Shown here piece after piece: positions 53,882 through 63,266 of a stretch of 64,000 bases of DNA (position 1 is the first letter of the stretch; every line of letters begins with the position of its first letter). The notes beneath the pieces are model-generated. The model did no database searches, had not been told where the DNA came from, and was given only the letters and a program-made list of their open reading frames with translations. The translations under genes and the position numbers were made by a program. The stretch lies in NCBI RefSeq assembly GCF_022953055.1, contig NZ_JALJEJ010000008.1:1-64000 (forward strand). The letters run 5' to 3'. Source of the DNA: Mucilaginibacter straminoryzae (GTDB taxonomy: Bacteria; Bacteroidota; Bacteroidia; Sphingobacteriales; Sphingobacteriaceae).

Positions 53882-55237
53882 TTGCTTAAAAGTAAATTGA
53901 TAAACAGAATAACACGAAAGGGAAAATTTATCTGGCAGGCGTACAAAACGTTTGTCCACAGCGCCATACACCAACCAGATTCGGAAGAGGGCGTAAAAGA
54001 TATTAGTTACTGGCGCGAGATTTTTTTCACCAACTGCATCCTTTATTCGCTCCCGTTCAGCCTGATTGCTTTTGTGCCGTCCGTTATTATCACTTATGAA
54101 CGGGGGTTATCCGCCATACCTGTGGTATCCTTTCTTACACTATTTTCTGTTATTTTCATCTGCCTCAACCGTCGCTTTTCGTTGTTATTCAGGAAAGCTT
54201 TTGTAGTGACCTTGTTGTATGCTCTTGGCATTTTTCTAACCATCTACTTTGGCGATTTCGGCATCGGTACAATCTTTATTCTCGCAGTTTCTGTTTTTAT
54301 CGCCCTATTATTCCGCAGCGAAGTGGTATACGGCTCTGTATTACTCAACTTTGTTATTTACGGCTTTTTAGCTGCTGAAATAAAATTCGGGTGGTTTTCC
54401 TGGGCGGTTAACCGCTACGACCCGGCGATGTGGATTGTTTACACGAGCAATTTTTTATTTCTGAACACGATCATCATCGTACAAATAAGAAATGTGATCG
54501 GCGGTTTGGAAAACACGCTAATGCACGAGCAGCAACTGTTAGTCGATCTCCAAACTGAAATTGAAGATAAAGTAAAGCGGAACGAACAACTAAAAGAATC
54601 TGAAACGCATTACAAAAGCCTTTTCCTGTTAAACCCCTCTCCAATGTGGATCTACAATGTTGATACGCTACAGTTTCTACAGGTTAACGAAGCGGCTACT
54701 TTACGTTATGGCTATACAGAAGAGGAGTTTCTGAGTATGTCTATCAAGGATATCAGAAGCAATGAAAAGATAGAGGAATTGCAAAAAATACTGCAATTGT
54801 CTTTACGAACTAACACTTCTTCGCAAAACATTACGCAGCACCGCACCAAAGACGGTAAGCAATTTTATGTAGAAGTAATTTGTAATCCGATTAAATTTAA
54901 AGGAAAACACGCGCGGCTGGTGATCACCAGGAATATACATGCACAGATAGAATATACCCGTGCTATACAAAGGCAGAATAACAAACTACAAAACATTGCA
55001 TACATTCAATCGCACGTAGTAAGAGCTCCACTAGCACGGATACTTGGTCTCACCCAACTAATCAAAGACGAGCCAGGGCACGAAAGCCGGGATCCGGAAT
55101 TGATTAATTACCTCGATACGTCGGTAAAGGAACTGGATGATATTGTAAAATCCATCATCAGTAATACCGAAGATATCCTTCCCGAGGAACATCCAACCAT
55201 CATCAACCCTTTATCAATTAACGAGGGTAAGATTTAG
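53882..55237 (+). CDS. Six-TM PAS sensor with HisKA-like end, no ATPase domain
   Basis: The 451-residue protein starts at a TTG; the upstream frame is closed by TAA at 53873-53875 and no ATG occurs before several membrane helices, so a non-ATG start is almost certain. Six membrane segments (about 48-215) are followed by a PAS domain (about 240-355; NPSPMWIYNVDTLQFLQVNEAATLRYGY). A short helical end with QSHVVRAPLARILGL near 376 resembles a kinase H-box but stops about 60 residues later without a HATPase domain. It is a relative in layout of the protein at 16559-18883. Possible membrane sensor or phosphoacceptor; no cognate partner is visible. Confidence 0.8.
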   Translation: MLKSKLINRITRKGKFIWQAYKTFVHSAIHQPDSEEGVKDISYWREIFFTNCILYSLPFSLIAFVPSVIITYERGLSAIPVVSFLTLFSVIFICLNRRFSLLFRKAFVVTLLYALGIFLTIYFGDFGIGTIFILAVSVFIALLFRSEVVYGSVLLNFVIYGFLAAEIKFGWFSWAVNRYDPAMWIVYTSNFLFLNTIIIVQIRNVIGGLENTLMHEQQLLVDLQTEIEDKVKRNEQLKESETHYKSLFLLNPSPMWIYNVDTLQFLQVNEAATLRYGYTEEEFLSMSIKDIRSNEKIEELQKILQLSLRTNTSSQNITQHRTKDGKQFYVEVICNPIKFKGKHARLVITRNIHAQIEYTRAIQRQNNKLQNIAYIQSHVVRAPLARILGLTQLIKDEPGHESRDPELINYLDTSVKELDDIVKSIISNTEDILPEEHPTIINPLSINEGKI

Positions 55238-55249
55238 AAATAGCCAACG

Positions 55250-55465
55250 CTAAATTTTTTCAAGTACAATAACCGGATAAATATCATTGATCTTCATCCA
55301 GTCTACGCGGGAAACCTTTGCACTGTAGAAATCAGGTTTTTTTGCCATGTCTTCAGGAACGATAAAAGCAAGGTCGATATACTCACCCGCGCGTGGAAGT
55401 ACAGGATAATCCCACTCGGTTTCCATTTGCCAGAACGGCGATTTTATTTCAAAAGAAACTTTCAT
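55250..55465 (-). CDS. Small protein of unknown function
   Basis: With the start at ATG 55465 the protein has 71 residues (MKVSFEIKSPFWQMETEWDYPVLPRAG...). An upstream ATG at 55507 falls inside the bioB terminator hairpin, which argues for the shorter form. It is beta-rich and soluble, with no recognisable motif. It converges on the PAS sensor gene with 12 bases between the stops. Confidence 0.55.
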   Translation of the reverse strand: MKVSFEIKSPFWQMETEWDYPVLPRAGEYIDLAFIVPEDMAKKPDFYSAKVSRVDWMKINDIYPVIVLEKI

Positions 55466-55488
55466 ATTGTAAGAAGGTAAACTAAAAA

Positions 55489-55517
55489 TACCGGCAAGAG
55501 TTTTCATCCTGCCGGTA
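55489..55517 (-). terminator. bioB terminator
   Basis: TACCGGCA (55489-55496) and TGCCGGTA (55510-55517) form a perfect 8-bp stem. On the minus strand TTTTTAG follows. It starts 8 bases past the bioB stop. Confidence 0.85.
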
Positions 55518-55524
55518 AAATATT

Positions 55525-56529
55525 TTAGGCTTCGGCTTCAGCAACCGCTTTTGCTTTATTTGGGCGACCATTTTTAAACGCTTTGCGCGGGGTTAAACCC
55601 AACAGCTCGAACATGGCCATATCCGTATCAAAAGAAGGATTTGGCGTAGTAAGCAATTTCTCGCCTGCAAATATTGAATTAGCACCTGCCATAAAGCAAA
55701 GCGCCTGTTCTACCGTGCTCATTTCCGTACGGCCTGCAGAAAGGCGCACAACAGTTTTAGGCATAATGATCCGTGCAGTGGCTATCATGCGTATCATATC
55801 CCAAACAGAAACACGCGGCTGGTCTGCCAAGGGCGTACCTTGTACAGGGACCAACGCATTTACCGGAACAGATTCGGGGTGTTGCGGCAGGGTTGACAGC
55901 GTCTTCAGCATCGAGATACGGTCTTCCACGGTTTCGCCAAGGCCGATGATACCGCCGCTGCATACGCTGATTTTTGCTTTACGCACATGTTCAAGCGTTT
56001 TCAGGCGATCATCATAAGTACGGGTAGTAATGATCCGTTTGTAATCATCTTCAGAAGTATCCAGGTTGTGGTTATAAGCATATAAACCGGCATCGGCCAG
56101 TTTCTGCGCTTGCTGTTCTGTTAACATACCCAAAGTACAGCACACTTCCATACCCATTTCGTTAACAGCGGTAACCATTTCCAGTACCTTGTCAAAGTCG
56201 CGGTTGTCGCGAACTTCACGCCAGGCAGCACCCATACAAAGGCGGGATGCACCACCAGCTTTAGCTTTTTCGGCCGCGGCAATCACTTCTTCTTTAGGTA
56301 AAATAGCATGCACGTTTACACCGGTTTGGTAACGCGCGGCTTGCGGGCAATATGCACAATCTTCGGGGCAGCCGCCGGTTTTTACCGAGATTAACGAGCT
56401 GATCTGCACCTCTGCGTAATCTTTATTTTCGCGATGAACGGTTGCCGCGCGATAAATCAAATCCAGCAGTGGGGTGTGGTATATCTCAGAAATTTCTTCC
56501 TTCGTCCAGTTATGTCTGATTTCAGTCAT
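55525..56529 (-). CDS. bioB: Biotin synthase
   Basis: The 334-residue radical SAM enzyme has the [4Fe-4S] motif CPEDCAYC (C54, C58, C61) and the downstream cysteines and RLSAGR motif (near residue 262) expected for the [2Fe-2S] cluster. [12 protein letters not shown] near 133 and SGGIIGLGE near 195 are conserved. It inserts sulfur into dethiobiotin. It stands alone; other bio genes are not in the window. It ends at its own terminator. Confidence 0.95.
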   Translation of the reverse strand: MTEIRHNWTKEEISEIYHTPLLDLIYRAATVHRENKDYAEVQISSLISVKTGGCPEDCAYCPQAARYQTGVNVHAILPKEEVIAAAEKAKAGGASRLCMGAAWREVRDNRDFDKVLEMVTAVNEMGMEVCCTLGMLTEQQAQKLADAGLYAYNHNLDTSEDDYKRIITTRTYDDRLKTLEHVRKAKISVCSGGIIGLGETVEDRISMLKTLSTLPQHPESVPVNALVPVQGTPLADQPRVSVWDMIRMIATARIIMPKTVVRLSAGRTEMSTVEQALCFMAGANSIFAGEKLLTTPNPSFDTDMAMFELLGLTPRKAFKNGRPNKAKAVAEAEA

Positions 56530-56554
56530 GAGTTAAATAGTCAATGGGCCAAAT

Positions 56555-57904
56555 TTATAATAAAAGTTTTGTTGCCAGGTAGAGCGGCAACAGAAAACCT
56601 ATGCAATCTGTAAAAGTGGTAATAATGATAGATGATGCCACGGCTGGATCTATTCCCAATCGTTTTAACAGCAAGGGTATGGATGCACCTGTCAGACCGG
56701 CTACAATCAGGTTACCTGTCATGGCCAGGAACAGAACCACGCCCAGCATCGGGTTAGCATCGTACCATAAAGCCACCAGGAAAACAATCAAGCCATTACA
56801 GGCACCGTTAATCAAACCAACCGAAAACTCTTTCAATACCGTACGGAAAGCTTGCTGATCGGTCAGGTCGCTTAACGAAATCCGGCGAACGGTTACGGCT
56901 AATGCCTGTGTAGCTGCGTTGCCACCCATACCGGCGATGATCGTCATGTAAGCAGACATCACCGTAAGTTTTTGTAAAGTAGGATCAAAATGCCTGATCA
57001 CTGAAGCTGCCAGGAAAGCGGTAGCAAGGTTGATAATCAGCCAGGGTAAACGGCTTTTAACAGCATCCTGCCAGTTACCGCTTAGTTCCTCGTCTTCGGA
57101 TACACCTGAAATTTTCAGAATGTCCTCGGTATTCTCCTCTTCTAATACGTCGATAATGTCGTCAACGGTAATACGACCCAACAACCGCATCTGGTCATCC
57201 ACAACCGGAATACTGGTGAGGTTGTATTGCGAGATCAGCTTGGCTACCTCTTCCTGGTCCATATCCGCCTTCACGAACACATAATCTGTTTTCAGCAGGG
57301 CGCTTACAGAAACATTGGCGCGCGACTTAATGATATCTTTCAGCGAAACAATCCCCTGAAGTATATCGTTGTCGTTAACGGCGTAAATGGTGTAAAACTC
57401 CTCCTTCTCTTCAGACTGGCGGATCACCTCGCTCAAAGCCTCATTTTTGTAAAGCCCGATGTTGAGTTTGATCACGTCGGTATTCATCAAACCACCGGCG
57501 GTATCCTCTTCGTAGGTCATCAGCGCCCTGATGTTAGAGGCGTCTTCCTGATCGATGTCGCCTAATACTTCCTGCTGATCGTCTTCGTCCAACTGAGAAA
57601 TAATATCCGTCGCGTCATCATAGTCAAGCTCTTCGATGATCTCCGAACGCTTTTCGGGATGCAGGTCTATCAGGATCTGTTCGGGGTGATGTTCCTCGTC
57701 CATTTCCGACAATACCTCCGAGGCAATATCTGTCGGTAAAATATTGATGATCTGCTTACGCTCTTCCGGAGTAAGTTTTTCGAAAAGAATAGCAATCTCA
57801 GAAGCATGGTACTCCTGCAGAAACTCCTGTAAATCAGCGTCGTTTCCTTCCAACGCCGCCCTGAGTTTCAACAGGTCCGATTTATTTATTTCAAAAGATT
57901 GCAT
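56555..57904 (-). CDS. mgtE: Magnesium transporter MgtE
   Basis: The 449-residue protein has the MgtE layout: an acidic N domain (about 1-130) with repeats of the ILFEKLTPEERKQII type, a CBS pair (about 135-255, AGGLMNTDVI and LTSIPVVDDQMRLLGRITVDDIIDVL), and five membrane helices from about 285. The pore region contains GMGGNAATQALAVTVRRIS, typical of MgtE. It is a Mg2+-gated inner-membrane channel. It lies 26 bases downstream of bioB's start region on the same strand; the promoter is shared or separate. Confidence 0.95.
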   Translation of the reverse strand: MQSFEINKSDLLKLRAALEGNDADLQEFLQEYHASEIAILFEKLTPEERKQIINILPTDIASEVLSEMDEEHHPEQILIDLHPEKRSEIIEELDYDDATDIISQLDEDDQQEVLGDIDQEDASNIRALMTYEEDTAGGLMNTDVIKLNIGLYKNEALSEVIRQSEEKEEFYTIYAVNDNDILQGIVSLKDIIKSRANVSVSALLKTDYVFVKADMDQEEVAKLISQYNLTSIPVVDDQMRLLGRITVDDIIDVLEEENTEDILKISGVSEDEELSGNWQDAVKSRLPWLIINLATAFLAASVIRHFDPTLQKLTVMSAYMTIIAGMGGNAATQALAVTVRRISLSDLTDQQAFRTVLKEFSVGLINGACNGLIVFLVALWYDANPMLGVVLFLAMTGNLIVAGLTGASIPLLLKRLGIDPAVASSIIITTFTDCIGFLLPLYLATKLLL

Positions 57905-57948
57905 CTGCGCGCAAAATACGCATAAACGGGGGTAAATTCAATAAAAAA

Positions 57949-57964
57949 GGGCGATAAATCGCCC
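57949..57964 (-). terminator. Hairpin terminator before mgtE
   Basis: GGGCGAT (57949-57955) with ATCGCCC (57958-57964) forms a short stem; on the minus strand TTTTTTATTG follows. It ends the small gene at 57993 and insulates mgtE. Confidence 0.75.
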
Positions 57965-57992
57965 GGCAATACTGTAGATATCCTGGTATAAT

Positions 57993-58271
57993 TTACGCCA
58001 CTTTCTGCAGCTTGTAAGACATATTATCATGGCTGATCACCAGTTCGTTCTGGTCCATAGACTCGATCATAATCTTACGTTCGCCAAGGCGGTCAAAATT
58101 GTGGATCAGCAAATAAAGGCTGTCATCGTTTTTTACCATGCGGAAAGGCGAGACAATAGTACCGGCAATACGTGATTCTTTGAGAAAGGAGATCTTTAAC
58201 AGATGTCTCACAAAATCAAACTCGAATCTCTTCTCGTTCTCGAGATAGATTCCGATAGGTAAAGTATTCAT
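57993..58271 (-). CDS. Small hypothetical protein
   Basis: The 92-residue protein (MNTLPIGIYLENEKRFEFDFVRHLLKISFLKESRIAG...) has no membrane segment or recognisable motif. It is predicted to be alpha/beta and soluble, and charged residues are frequent. A clear terminator follows the stop. It is transcribed leftward, 88 bases after the YigZ-family gene. Function unknown. Confidence 0.55.
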   Translation of the reverse strand: MNTLPIGIYLENEKRFEFDFVRHLLKISFLKESRIAGTIVSPFRMVKNDDSLYLLIHNFDRLGERKIMIESMDQNELVISHDNMSYKLQKVA

Positions 58272-58358
58272 ATGATTTCAGAGGTTATGATGTTTTTCAA
58301 CTCTAAGTTACAATATTGCTTTACTATTTCCTATAGCAAAAAATAATAATTTTTTATT

Positions 58359-58973
58359 TTATAAGCTATACAAATAAGTTAATACAACATTGCTTATTCT
58401 GGTAAGATCTTGCACTGCACGGTCAACCTGCATCTTCCTGATGCCTATCTTTAACACACAAGTGAGATCAAAGTTTTGCTCCAGAACCAGAAAATTGTAA
58501 TCTTTTACAATTTTCATAACGTTGTTCATCTGCAGGTACTCAAATTTCACCTCATAAACATCATCCATCGTCTTTTCAACTACCTCTGCCCTGCTCAATG
58601 CATCTTCTGCAGCGCTCTTGTAGGCGTTAATCAATCCTGGTACACCTAACAATGTTCCTCCAAAATACCTGACCACTACCACCAGCACGTTATTCAGATT
58701 TTTAGAAAGGATGGTGTTTAAGATCGGCCGCCCGGCGGTACCCGCTGGTTCGCCATCATCATTAAAACGGTGCGCGCCCTGGTCTGTCGTAAAGCGGGCT
58801 GCCCAGCAGTAATGCCTTGCAGAGGGATGCACCGCTCTTAGTTTAGCCACATGATCTTTTATTTGGGCCTCTTGCGTAACCGCATACGCGAAGGCCAGGA
58901 AGCGGCTCCCCCTGTCTCTGAAATCGCCCTCGGAAGCATCCTTGATGGTTCGGTAGGTATCGTCAAAAAGCAT
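58359..58973 (-). CDS. YigZ/IMPACT-family protein
   Basis: The 204-residue protein has the YigZ (UPF0029-type) pattern: EGDFRDRGSRFLAFAYAV near 15, AARFTTDQGAHRFNDDGEPAGTAGRPIL near 57-86, and VVVVRYFGGTLLGVPGLINAYKSAA near 99. The GEPAGTAG segment is the family signature. Eukaryotic relatives of IMPACT modulate translation through Gcn1; the bacterial role is unclear. It is followed by the DMT transporter, with 7 bases between. Confidence 0.9.
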   Translation of the reverse strand: MLFDDTYRTIKDASEGDFRDRGSRFLAFAYAVTQEAQIKDHVAKLRAVHPSARHYCWAARFTTDQGAHRFNDDGEPAGTAGRPILNTILSKNLNNVLVVVVRYFGGTLLGVPGLINAYKSAAEDALSRAEVVEKTMDDVYEVKFEYLQMNNVMKIVKDYNFLVLEQNFDLTCVLKIGIRKMQVDRAVQDLTRISNVVLTYLYSL

Positions 58974-58980
58974 AAACTGG

Positions 58981-59838
58981 TTACGCGTAAGTAATAATAA
59001 TAACGGCTATGATGGCCAGTATGATACCAATACGGTTAAGCCAGGTTGTTTTTTCTTTGAAAACAATTGTTCCGACCAACGTACCGAGCGTGATCACGCC
59101 AATATTCATGGTGGTGAACACCAACGAAGGGTTATGCGCCAATGCACGGTGGGCCAGCAGGTAAAATAAAATATTACCAAAGTTGGCTACACCGAGCATC
59201 CAGCCGAATAAAATATGCATCCACAAAAATTTGGCTTTTTTGATCAGAACCAGGTAAATCAATACCGCCAATGATAACACAAACGCAAGTACGTACACCA
59301 GGAAAAGCGATGTGCCAAACGTAATGGAAGTGGTTTGCGAGAGCTTTTTGAAAAGGATATCGATGACACCAAAACCGGCAAACACCAGTAAAGGGTATAG
59401 CCAGGGAAAGGTAACTTTGGTTTCTGCTACGGGGGCATGCGAACGGAATAACAAAAGCCCCATGGCAACGAAGCCGACTGCTATCCCTGCGAATTTAACC
59501 GGAGTAAAAGCTTCTCCAAAGAAAAGGAAAGCAGCAATAAGCGGAATAACCAGCGAAATGCGTTGCGCCGTATCTGTACGTACAATACCCATAAACCTTA
59601 CCGAAGCACCGATGATTACAAATAATGCTGGTAACAATACGCCCAGGAGCGAGTAAGTATATACAGGTGCATCTGTCAGGTTTGACAGCTGTGGTTTAAG
59701 GAATATGGCTGTCAGGATGATCGCGACAGAATAATTCCAGGTGATGGCCTGAAAAATATCTATACTGTAGCGTTTGGCCAGCTTCAGCATCACTGAAACA
59801 ATAACGCTGCAACAAATGCTGAGTAAAATATATATCAT
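58981..59838 (-). CDS. EamA-family DMT transporter
   Basis: The 285-residue protein has about ten hydrophobic segments arranged as two EamA repeats (approx. 1-135 and 145-285), typical of the drug/metabolite transporter superfamily. No charged signal peptide. Direction and substrate are unknown. Its start overlaps the end of ribD by 4 bases, so the genes are co-translated, and it leads into the YigZ gene. Confidence 0.85.
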   Translation of the reverse strand: MIYILLSICCSVIVSVMLKLAKRYSIDIFQAITWNYSVAIILTAIFLKPQLSNLTDAPVYTYSLLGVLLPALFVIIGASVRFMGIVRTDTAQRISLVIPLIAAFLFFGEAFTPVKFAGIAVGFVAMGLLLFRSHAPVAETKVTFPWLYPLLVFAGFGVIDILFKKLSQTTSITFGTSLFLVYVLAFVLSLAVLIYLVLIKKAKFLWMHILFGWMLGVANFGNILFYLLAHRALAHNPSLVFTTMNIGVITLGTLVGTIVFKEKTTWLNRIGIILAIIAVIIITYA

Positions 59839-60896
59839 AGAAGTGATAACGTTTGATTGTAAAATATCGCCAGTTGGTCTTCGCCCACTTCGTCAACCGT
59901 ACTAACCTGTTGATTTAATACCGGGGCTTTAATTCCTCCGGGCAAAAAAGCCTTACCGGTAAATACCCTGGCTTCATCCCAAAGACCCGCCTCGATAAAA
60001 CTGTTAAGCGTTGCAGCCCCGCCTTCAATTATTATTGATTGTATATCCTGCAGGTATAATTGGTAAAGAATATAATGCGGAACGTACCGGCCAAAATCTT
60101 CAAGGGCAATGTACTTAATATTCCCGTCAACATCTGTTTTTATTTCGCTAAAGACAAAGGTCTCTACGGATTGATCGAACAAATGCAACGATGATTCGAG
60201 TTCGAGGTTTCTATCGATCACTACCCTTTTAGGTGATTTGCCATGCCATAGCCTTGCGTTCAACTGCGGATTATCTATGGCTGCCGTATTTTTGCCCACC
60301 AATAACGCATCTTCTTCAGTCCGCCATTTGTGTACCAGTTGTTTAGACTGTTCGCCGGTAATCCAAAACTGCACGCCATTTTCAGGAGCAAACAAACCGT
60401 TTGAAGTTTGCGCCCATTTAAGAATAACATAAGGGCGATGTTGCTTAACGCGGGTGAAAAAGCGGCGATTAAGCATCCGGCACTCTTGCTCCCATACACC
60501 CTGTACAACGTTTACGCCCGCCGCTTGCAGTTTTTCTATCCCCTTACCGTCCACCTGGTCGAATGGGTCGCGGCACCCGACTACTACTTCAGGAATTTGG
60601 TGTTTGATGATCAGATCGGCACAAGGCGGCGTTTTGCCATAATGTGCGCAAGGCTCCAGTGATACGTAGATGGTAGATTGTTTGAGCAACGCTGCTGCAT
60701 CAGTATAGCTCTCCAAAACCTGGTTAACGGCATTTACCTCGGCATGCGGGCCGCCGTATTTCTGGTGATAGCCTTCGCCGATGATCTTACCCTGATACAC
60801 AATTACTGCCCCCACCATTGGATTGGGGCTAACATGTCCTATCCCAAGCGCTGCCAGCTCCAGGCACCGCTGCATATATTTTTCGTGATTGTGCAT
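59835..60896 (-). CDS. ribD: Bifunctional riboflavin biosynthesis protein RibD
   Basis: I take the ATG at 60896 (MHNHEKYMQRCLELAALG) as the start, giving 353 residues; the open frame extends another 86 residues upstream but those overlap prmC's start. The deaminase zinc site is HAE (H51-E53) and PCAHYGKTPPC (C83, C92). The C-terminal reductase domain starts near 150 (RPYVILKWAQTSNG). It converts DARPP to ribitylamino-uracil phosphate, the second and third steps of riboflavin synthesis. Confidence 0.95.
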   Translation of the reverse strand: MHNHEKYMQRCLELAALGIGHVSPNPMVGAVIVYQGKIIGEGYHQKYGGPHAEVNAVNQVLESYTDAAALLKQSTIYVSLEPCAHYGKTPPCADLIIKHQIPEVVVGCRDPFDQVDGKGIEKLQAAGVNVVQGVWEQECRMLNRRFFTRVKQHRPYVILKWAQTSNGLFAPENGVQFWITGEQSKQLVHKWRTEEDALLVGKNTAAIDNPQLNARLWHGKSPKRVVIDRNLELESSLHLFDQSVETFVFSEIKTDVDGNIKYIALEDFGRYVPHYILYQLYLQDIQSIIIEGGAATLNSFIEAGLWDEARVFTGKAFLPGGIKAPVLNQQVSTVDEVGEDQLAIFYNQTLSLL

Positions 60897-60930
60897 CGCA
60901 ACAAAATTAGCTTTTATGTTAATTTGTTGC

Positions 60931-61791
60931 ATGAAAACTGTAAAGGAAGCCGCAGAAGTATTTAAACAAGAACTAACACCGCTATATGATGCTTTTGAGA
61001 CCGAAGCTTTACAAATGCTGGCAGTGAGCGAGATAACCGGTTTAAGCCGGGCGAAAATAAAAGCATTCCCTGAAATAGAAATCAACACGACTGCACAGCA
61101 AAAGCTTAATGAGGTGTTACAGCAGCTTAAAACCGGCAAGCCTTTGCAGTACATCCTGGGCTACGAAGAGTTTTACGGGTTACGCTTTGAGGTAAATCCA
61201 TCAGTGCTGATCCCCCGGCCTGAAACCGAAGAACTGGTGAGCTGGATATTAGAAAGCGTAAACAGTATCCCGTCACCTGCTATTCTTGACATTGGCACCG
61301 GAAGCGGTTGCATCCCTGTAACCTTGAAACACCTGCTGTCTGCCGCAAGTGTGTCTTCCATAGATGTTTCACCAGAAGCACTTCAAACGGCTCAGAGAAA
61401 TGCGGCGGCCAATCAAGTAGCTGTAAACTTCATTCAACAGGATATTCTGGCTGCTGATTTAAGCGCCCTTCCCACTAACCTGGATGTGATTGTCAGCAAC
61501 CCGCCTTATGTAACGGTTACAGATAAAGCGCAGATGCACCAGAACGTGACCGACTTTGAGCCGCATCTGGCGTTATTCGTCCCTGAAAATGATCCGTTAA
61601 TTTTCTACAAGGCAATAGCAGATTATGCTTTAACAGCGCTGAAAACAGGCGGTCTACTATTCTTTGAAATTAATGAAAGCTATGGTGAACAAACAGCTGA
61701 GATATTGAGTGATAAAGAATTTAAAAACATTGAGTTAAGGAAGGACATTCGGGGAAAAGACAGGATGATGAAAGCGATCAAAGGTGATTGA
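60931..61791 (+). CDS. prmC: Peptide chain release factor N5-glutamine methyltransferase
   Basis: The start at ATG 60931 (MKTVKEAAEVFKQEL) gives 286 residues. An earlier ATG at 60889 would overlap the divergent ribD start. The SAM-binding motif ILDIGTGSGCIPVTL near 112 and the catalytic NPPY at 190-193 identify it as PrmC/HemK, which methylates the GGQ glutamine of release factors. PRPETEELV near 91 is also family-typical. Divergent from ribD with 34 bases between the starts. Confidence 0.93.
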   Translation: MKTVKEAAEVFKQELTPLYDAFETEALQMLAVSEITGLSRAKIKAFPEIEINTTAQQKLNEVLQQLKTGKPLQYILGYEEFYGLRFEVNPSVLIPRPETEELVSWILESVNSIPSPAILDIGTGSGCIPVTLKHLLSAASVSSIDVSPEALQTAQRNAAANQVAVNFIQQDILAADLSALPTNLDVIVSNPPYVTVTDKAQMHQNVTDFEPHLALFVPENDPLIFYKAIADYALTALKTGGLLFFEINESYGEQTAEILSDKEFKNIELRKDIRGKDRMMKAIKGD

Positions 61792-61871
61792 GTTACCGGT
61801 TATTAAGTTATTGCACGTCTGATTCGACTTACTTCTATTAACTGAATAATTTTTAACTTAACAACCCAAAG

Positions 61872-62765
61872 CTAGCTCCTAGGGTGAAATTGAATAATAG
61901 TGCTTTTCAGGTAATTCCTGTCCAGATGAGTATAAATTTCAGTTGTGGTGATGCTCTCGTGACCCAGCATTTCCTGCACGGCACGCAGGTCTGCCCCACC
62001 TTCAATTAAATGAGTTGCAAAGGAATGCCGGAAGGTATGCGGACTGATCTTCTTCTTCAAACCGATCTGTTCTGCCAGTTGCTTGATGACCATAAAAACA
62101 AAGATGCGGCTCAGATGCGCTCCGCGACGGTTCAGAAACACGTAATCCTCTTCACCTTTTTTGATCGGGATGTGAACCCTTACCTCGTTTAACCAGATCT
62201 GCAAGGCTTTGATGGCGTGGCTTCCGATGGGTACCAAACGTTCTTTACTGCCTTTCCCTAATACTTTAATGAAATCTATCTCCAGGTAAAGGTTAGATAT
62301 CTTCAATTCAGTGAGTTCAGAAACACGCAGGCCGCAACTATACAGCACCTCGAGCATAGCCTTGTTACGCTGTCCATCGGGGCGGGACAAGTCGATAGCG
62401 GCAATCAGTTTATCAATTTCTTCTTTGCTTAACGTATCCGGCAGTTTACGCCTGATCTTAGGTGATTCCAATAACTCCGAAGGGTCTGCCTTGATCTCAT
62501 CCTCTGCCAGCAGATATTTATAGAAGGCCTTTATGCCGGAAAGTATCCTTGCCTGCGAACTGGGAATCATGCCTAATTCGGCAACCCAAGTTAAAAACTG
62601 TCGCAATTGCTGAAGCGTGATTTTCTCCGGGTCAAGCATCTGTTGCATAGCAAATTGCTTCAGCTTATCTATATCTCTGCTATAAGCTTCTATAGAATTT
62701 TTTGAAAGCGATTTTTCCAGCTTCAGATAGCTTTTAAATCCTTTAATTGCCTGCTGCCACTCCAC
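61872..62765 (-). CDS. xerD: Tyrosine recombinase XerC/XerD
   Basis: The 297-residue protein has an N-terminal core-binding SAM-like domain (about 1-90) and a C-terminal catalytic domain with all six residues: R147, K171, H243, R246, H269 and nucleophile Y278 in TTEIYTHLD. The pattern SPHTFRHSFATHLIEGGADLRAVQEMLGHESI is fully conserved. It resolves chromosome dimers at dif; whether it is the XerC or the XerD copy cannot be proven without the genome. Divergent from aroQ by 37 bases. Confidence 0.92.
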   Translation of the reverse strand: MEWQQAIKGFKSYLKLEKSLSKNSIEAYSRDIDKLKQFAMQQMLDPEKITLQQLRQFLTWVAELGMIPSSQARILSGIKAFYKYLLAEDEIKADPSELLESPKIRRKLPDTLSKEEIDKLIAAIDLSRPDGQRNKAMLEVLYSCGLRVSELTELKISNLYLEIDFIKVLGKGSKERLVPIGSHAIKALQIWLNEVRVHIPIKKGEEDYVFLNRRGAHLSRIFVFMVIKQLAEQIGLKKKISPHTFRHSFATHLIEGGADLRAVQEMLGHESITTTEIYTHLDRNYLKSTIIQFHPRS

Positions 62766-62789
62766 TTATTTTTATCCCGATTTTATTTT

Positions 62790-62797
62790 TAAGTTTG
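62790..62797 (+). promoter_or_regulatory. -7 box of the aroQ promoter
   Basis: TAAGTTTG is an exact match to TAnnTTTG, 5 bases upstream of the aroQ ATG. It implies a near-leaderless mRNA. There is no TTG at the -33 position, only a T-rich stretch. Confidence 0.45.
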
Positions 62798-62802
62798 AGC
62801 TG

Positions 62803-63228
62803 ATGAAGATACAAATTATAAACGGACCGAATTTAAACCTGCTTGGAGTTAGGGAAAAAACTATTTACGGCGATCAAAGCTTTGAATCTTACCTTGAAAA
62901 GCTGCGTGCCGCTTATCCGCAAGCAACCATCGCTTACTTTCAAAGTAACAAAGAAGGTGAACTGATTGATAAACTTCATAAAGTGGGTTTTTCTGCCGAT
63001 GGTATTATCATTAACGCGGGCGCTTATACCCATACCTCTATTGCTATTGCCGATGCCATTGCCGGAATTAATACGCGGGTTATAGAAGTGCATATTTCTA
63101 ACGTTCATAAACGCGAAACATTTCGCCATCATTCTATGTTAGCTGCAAATTGTGTGGGTGTAATTGCCGGCTTCGGCATGAATTCTTACCGGTTGGCGTT
63201 AGAGCATTTTCTGACAGATAAGCTCTAG
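62803..63228 (+). CDS. aroQ: 3-dehydroquinate dehydratase, type II
   Basis: The 141-residue protein is a typical type II enzyme: INGPNLNLLGVRE near 6 with the catalytic arginine, IYGDQSFE with tyrosine Y22, FQSNKEGELIDKLH near 47, NAGAYTHTSIAIADA near 72 and EVHISNVHKRETFRHHS near 93. It dehydrates 3-dehydroquinate to dehydroshikimate in the shikimate route that feeds the trp genes upstream. Confidence 0.95.
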   Translation: MKIQIINGPNLNLLGVREKTIYGDQSFESYLEKLRAAYPQATIAYFQSNKEGELIDKLHKVGFSADGIIINAGAYTHTSIAIADAIAGINTRVIEVHISNVHKRETFRHHSMLAANCVGVIAGFGMNSYRLALEHFLTDKL

Positions 63229-63266
63229 CGTAATTTTGCATTTATAAATGCCATTTGTTATTGCTG

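Noticed and set aside
60897..61154. 86-residue N-terminal extension of RibD
   Set aside because: It runs antisense through the 5' end of prmC; the HAE-containing deaminase domain starts properly at 60896.
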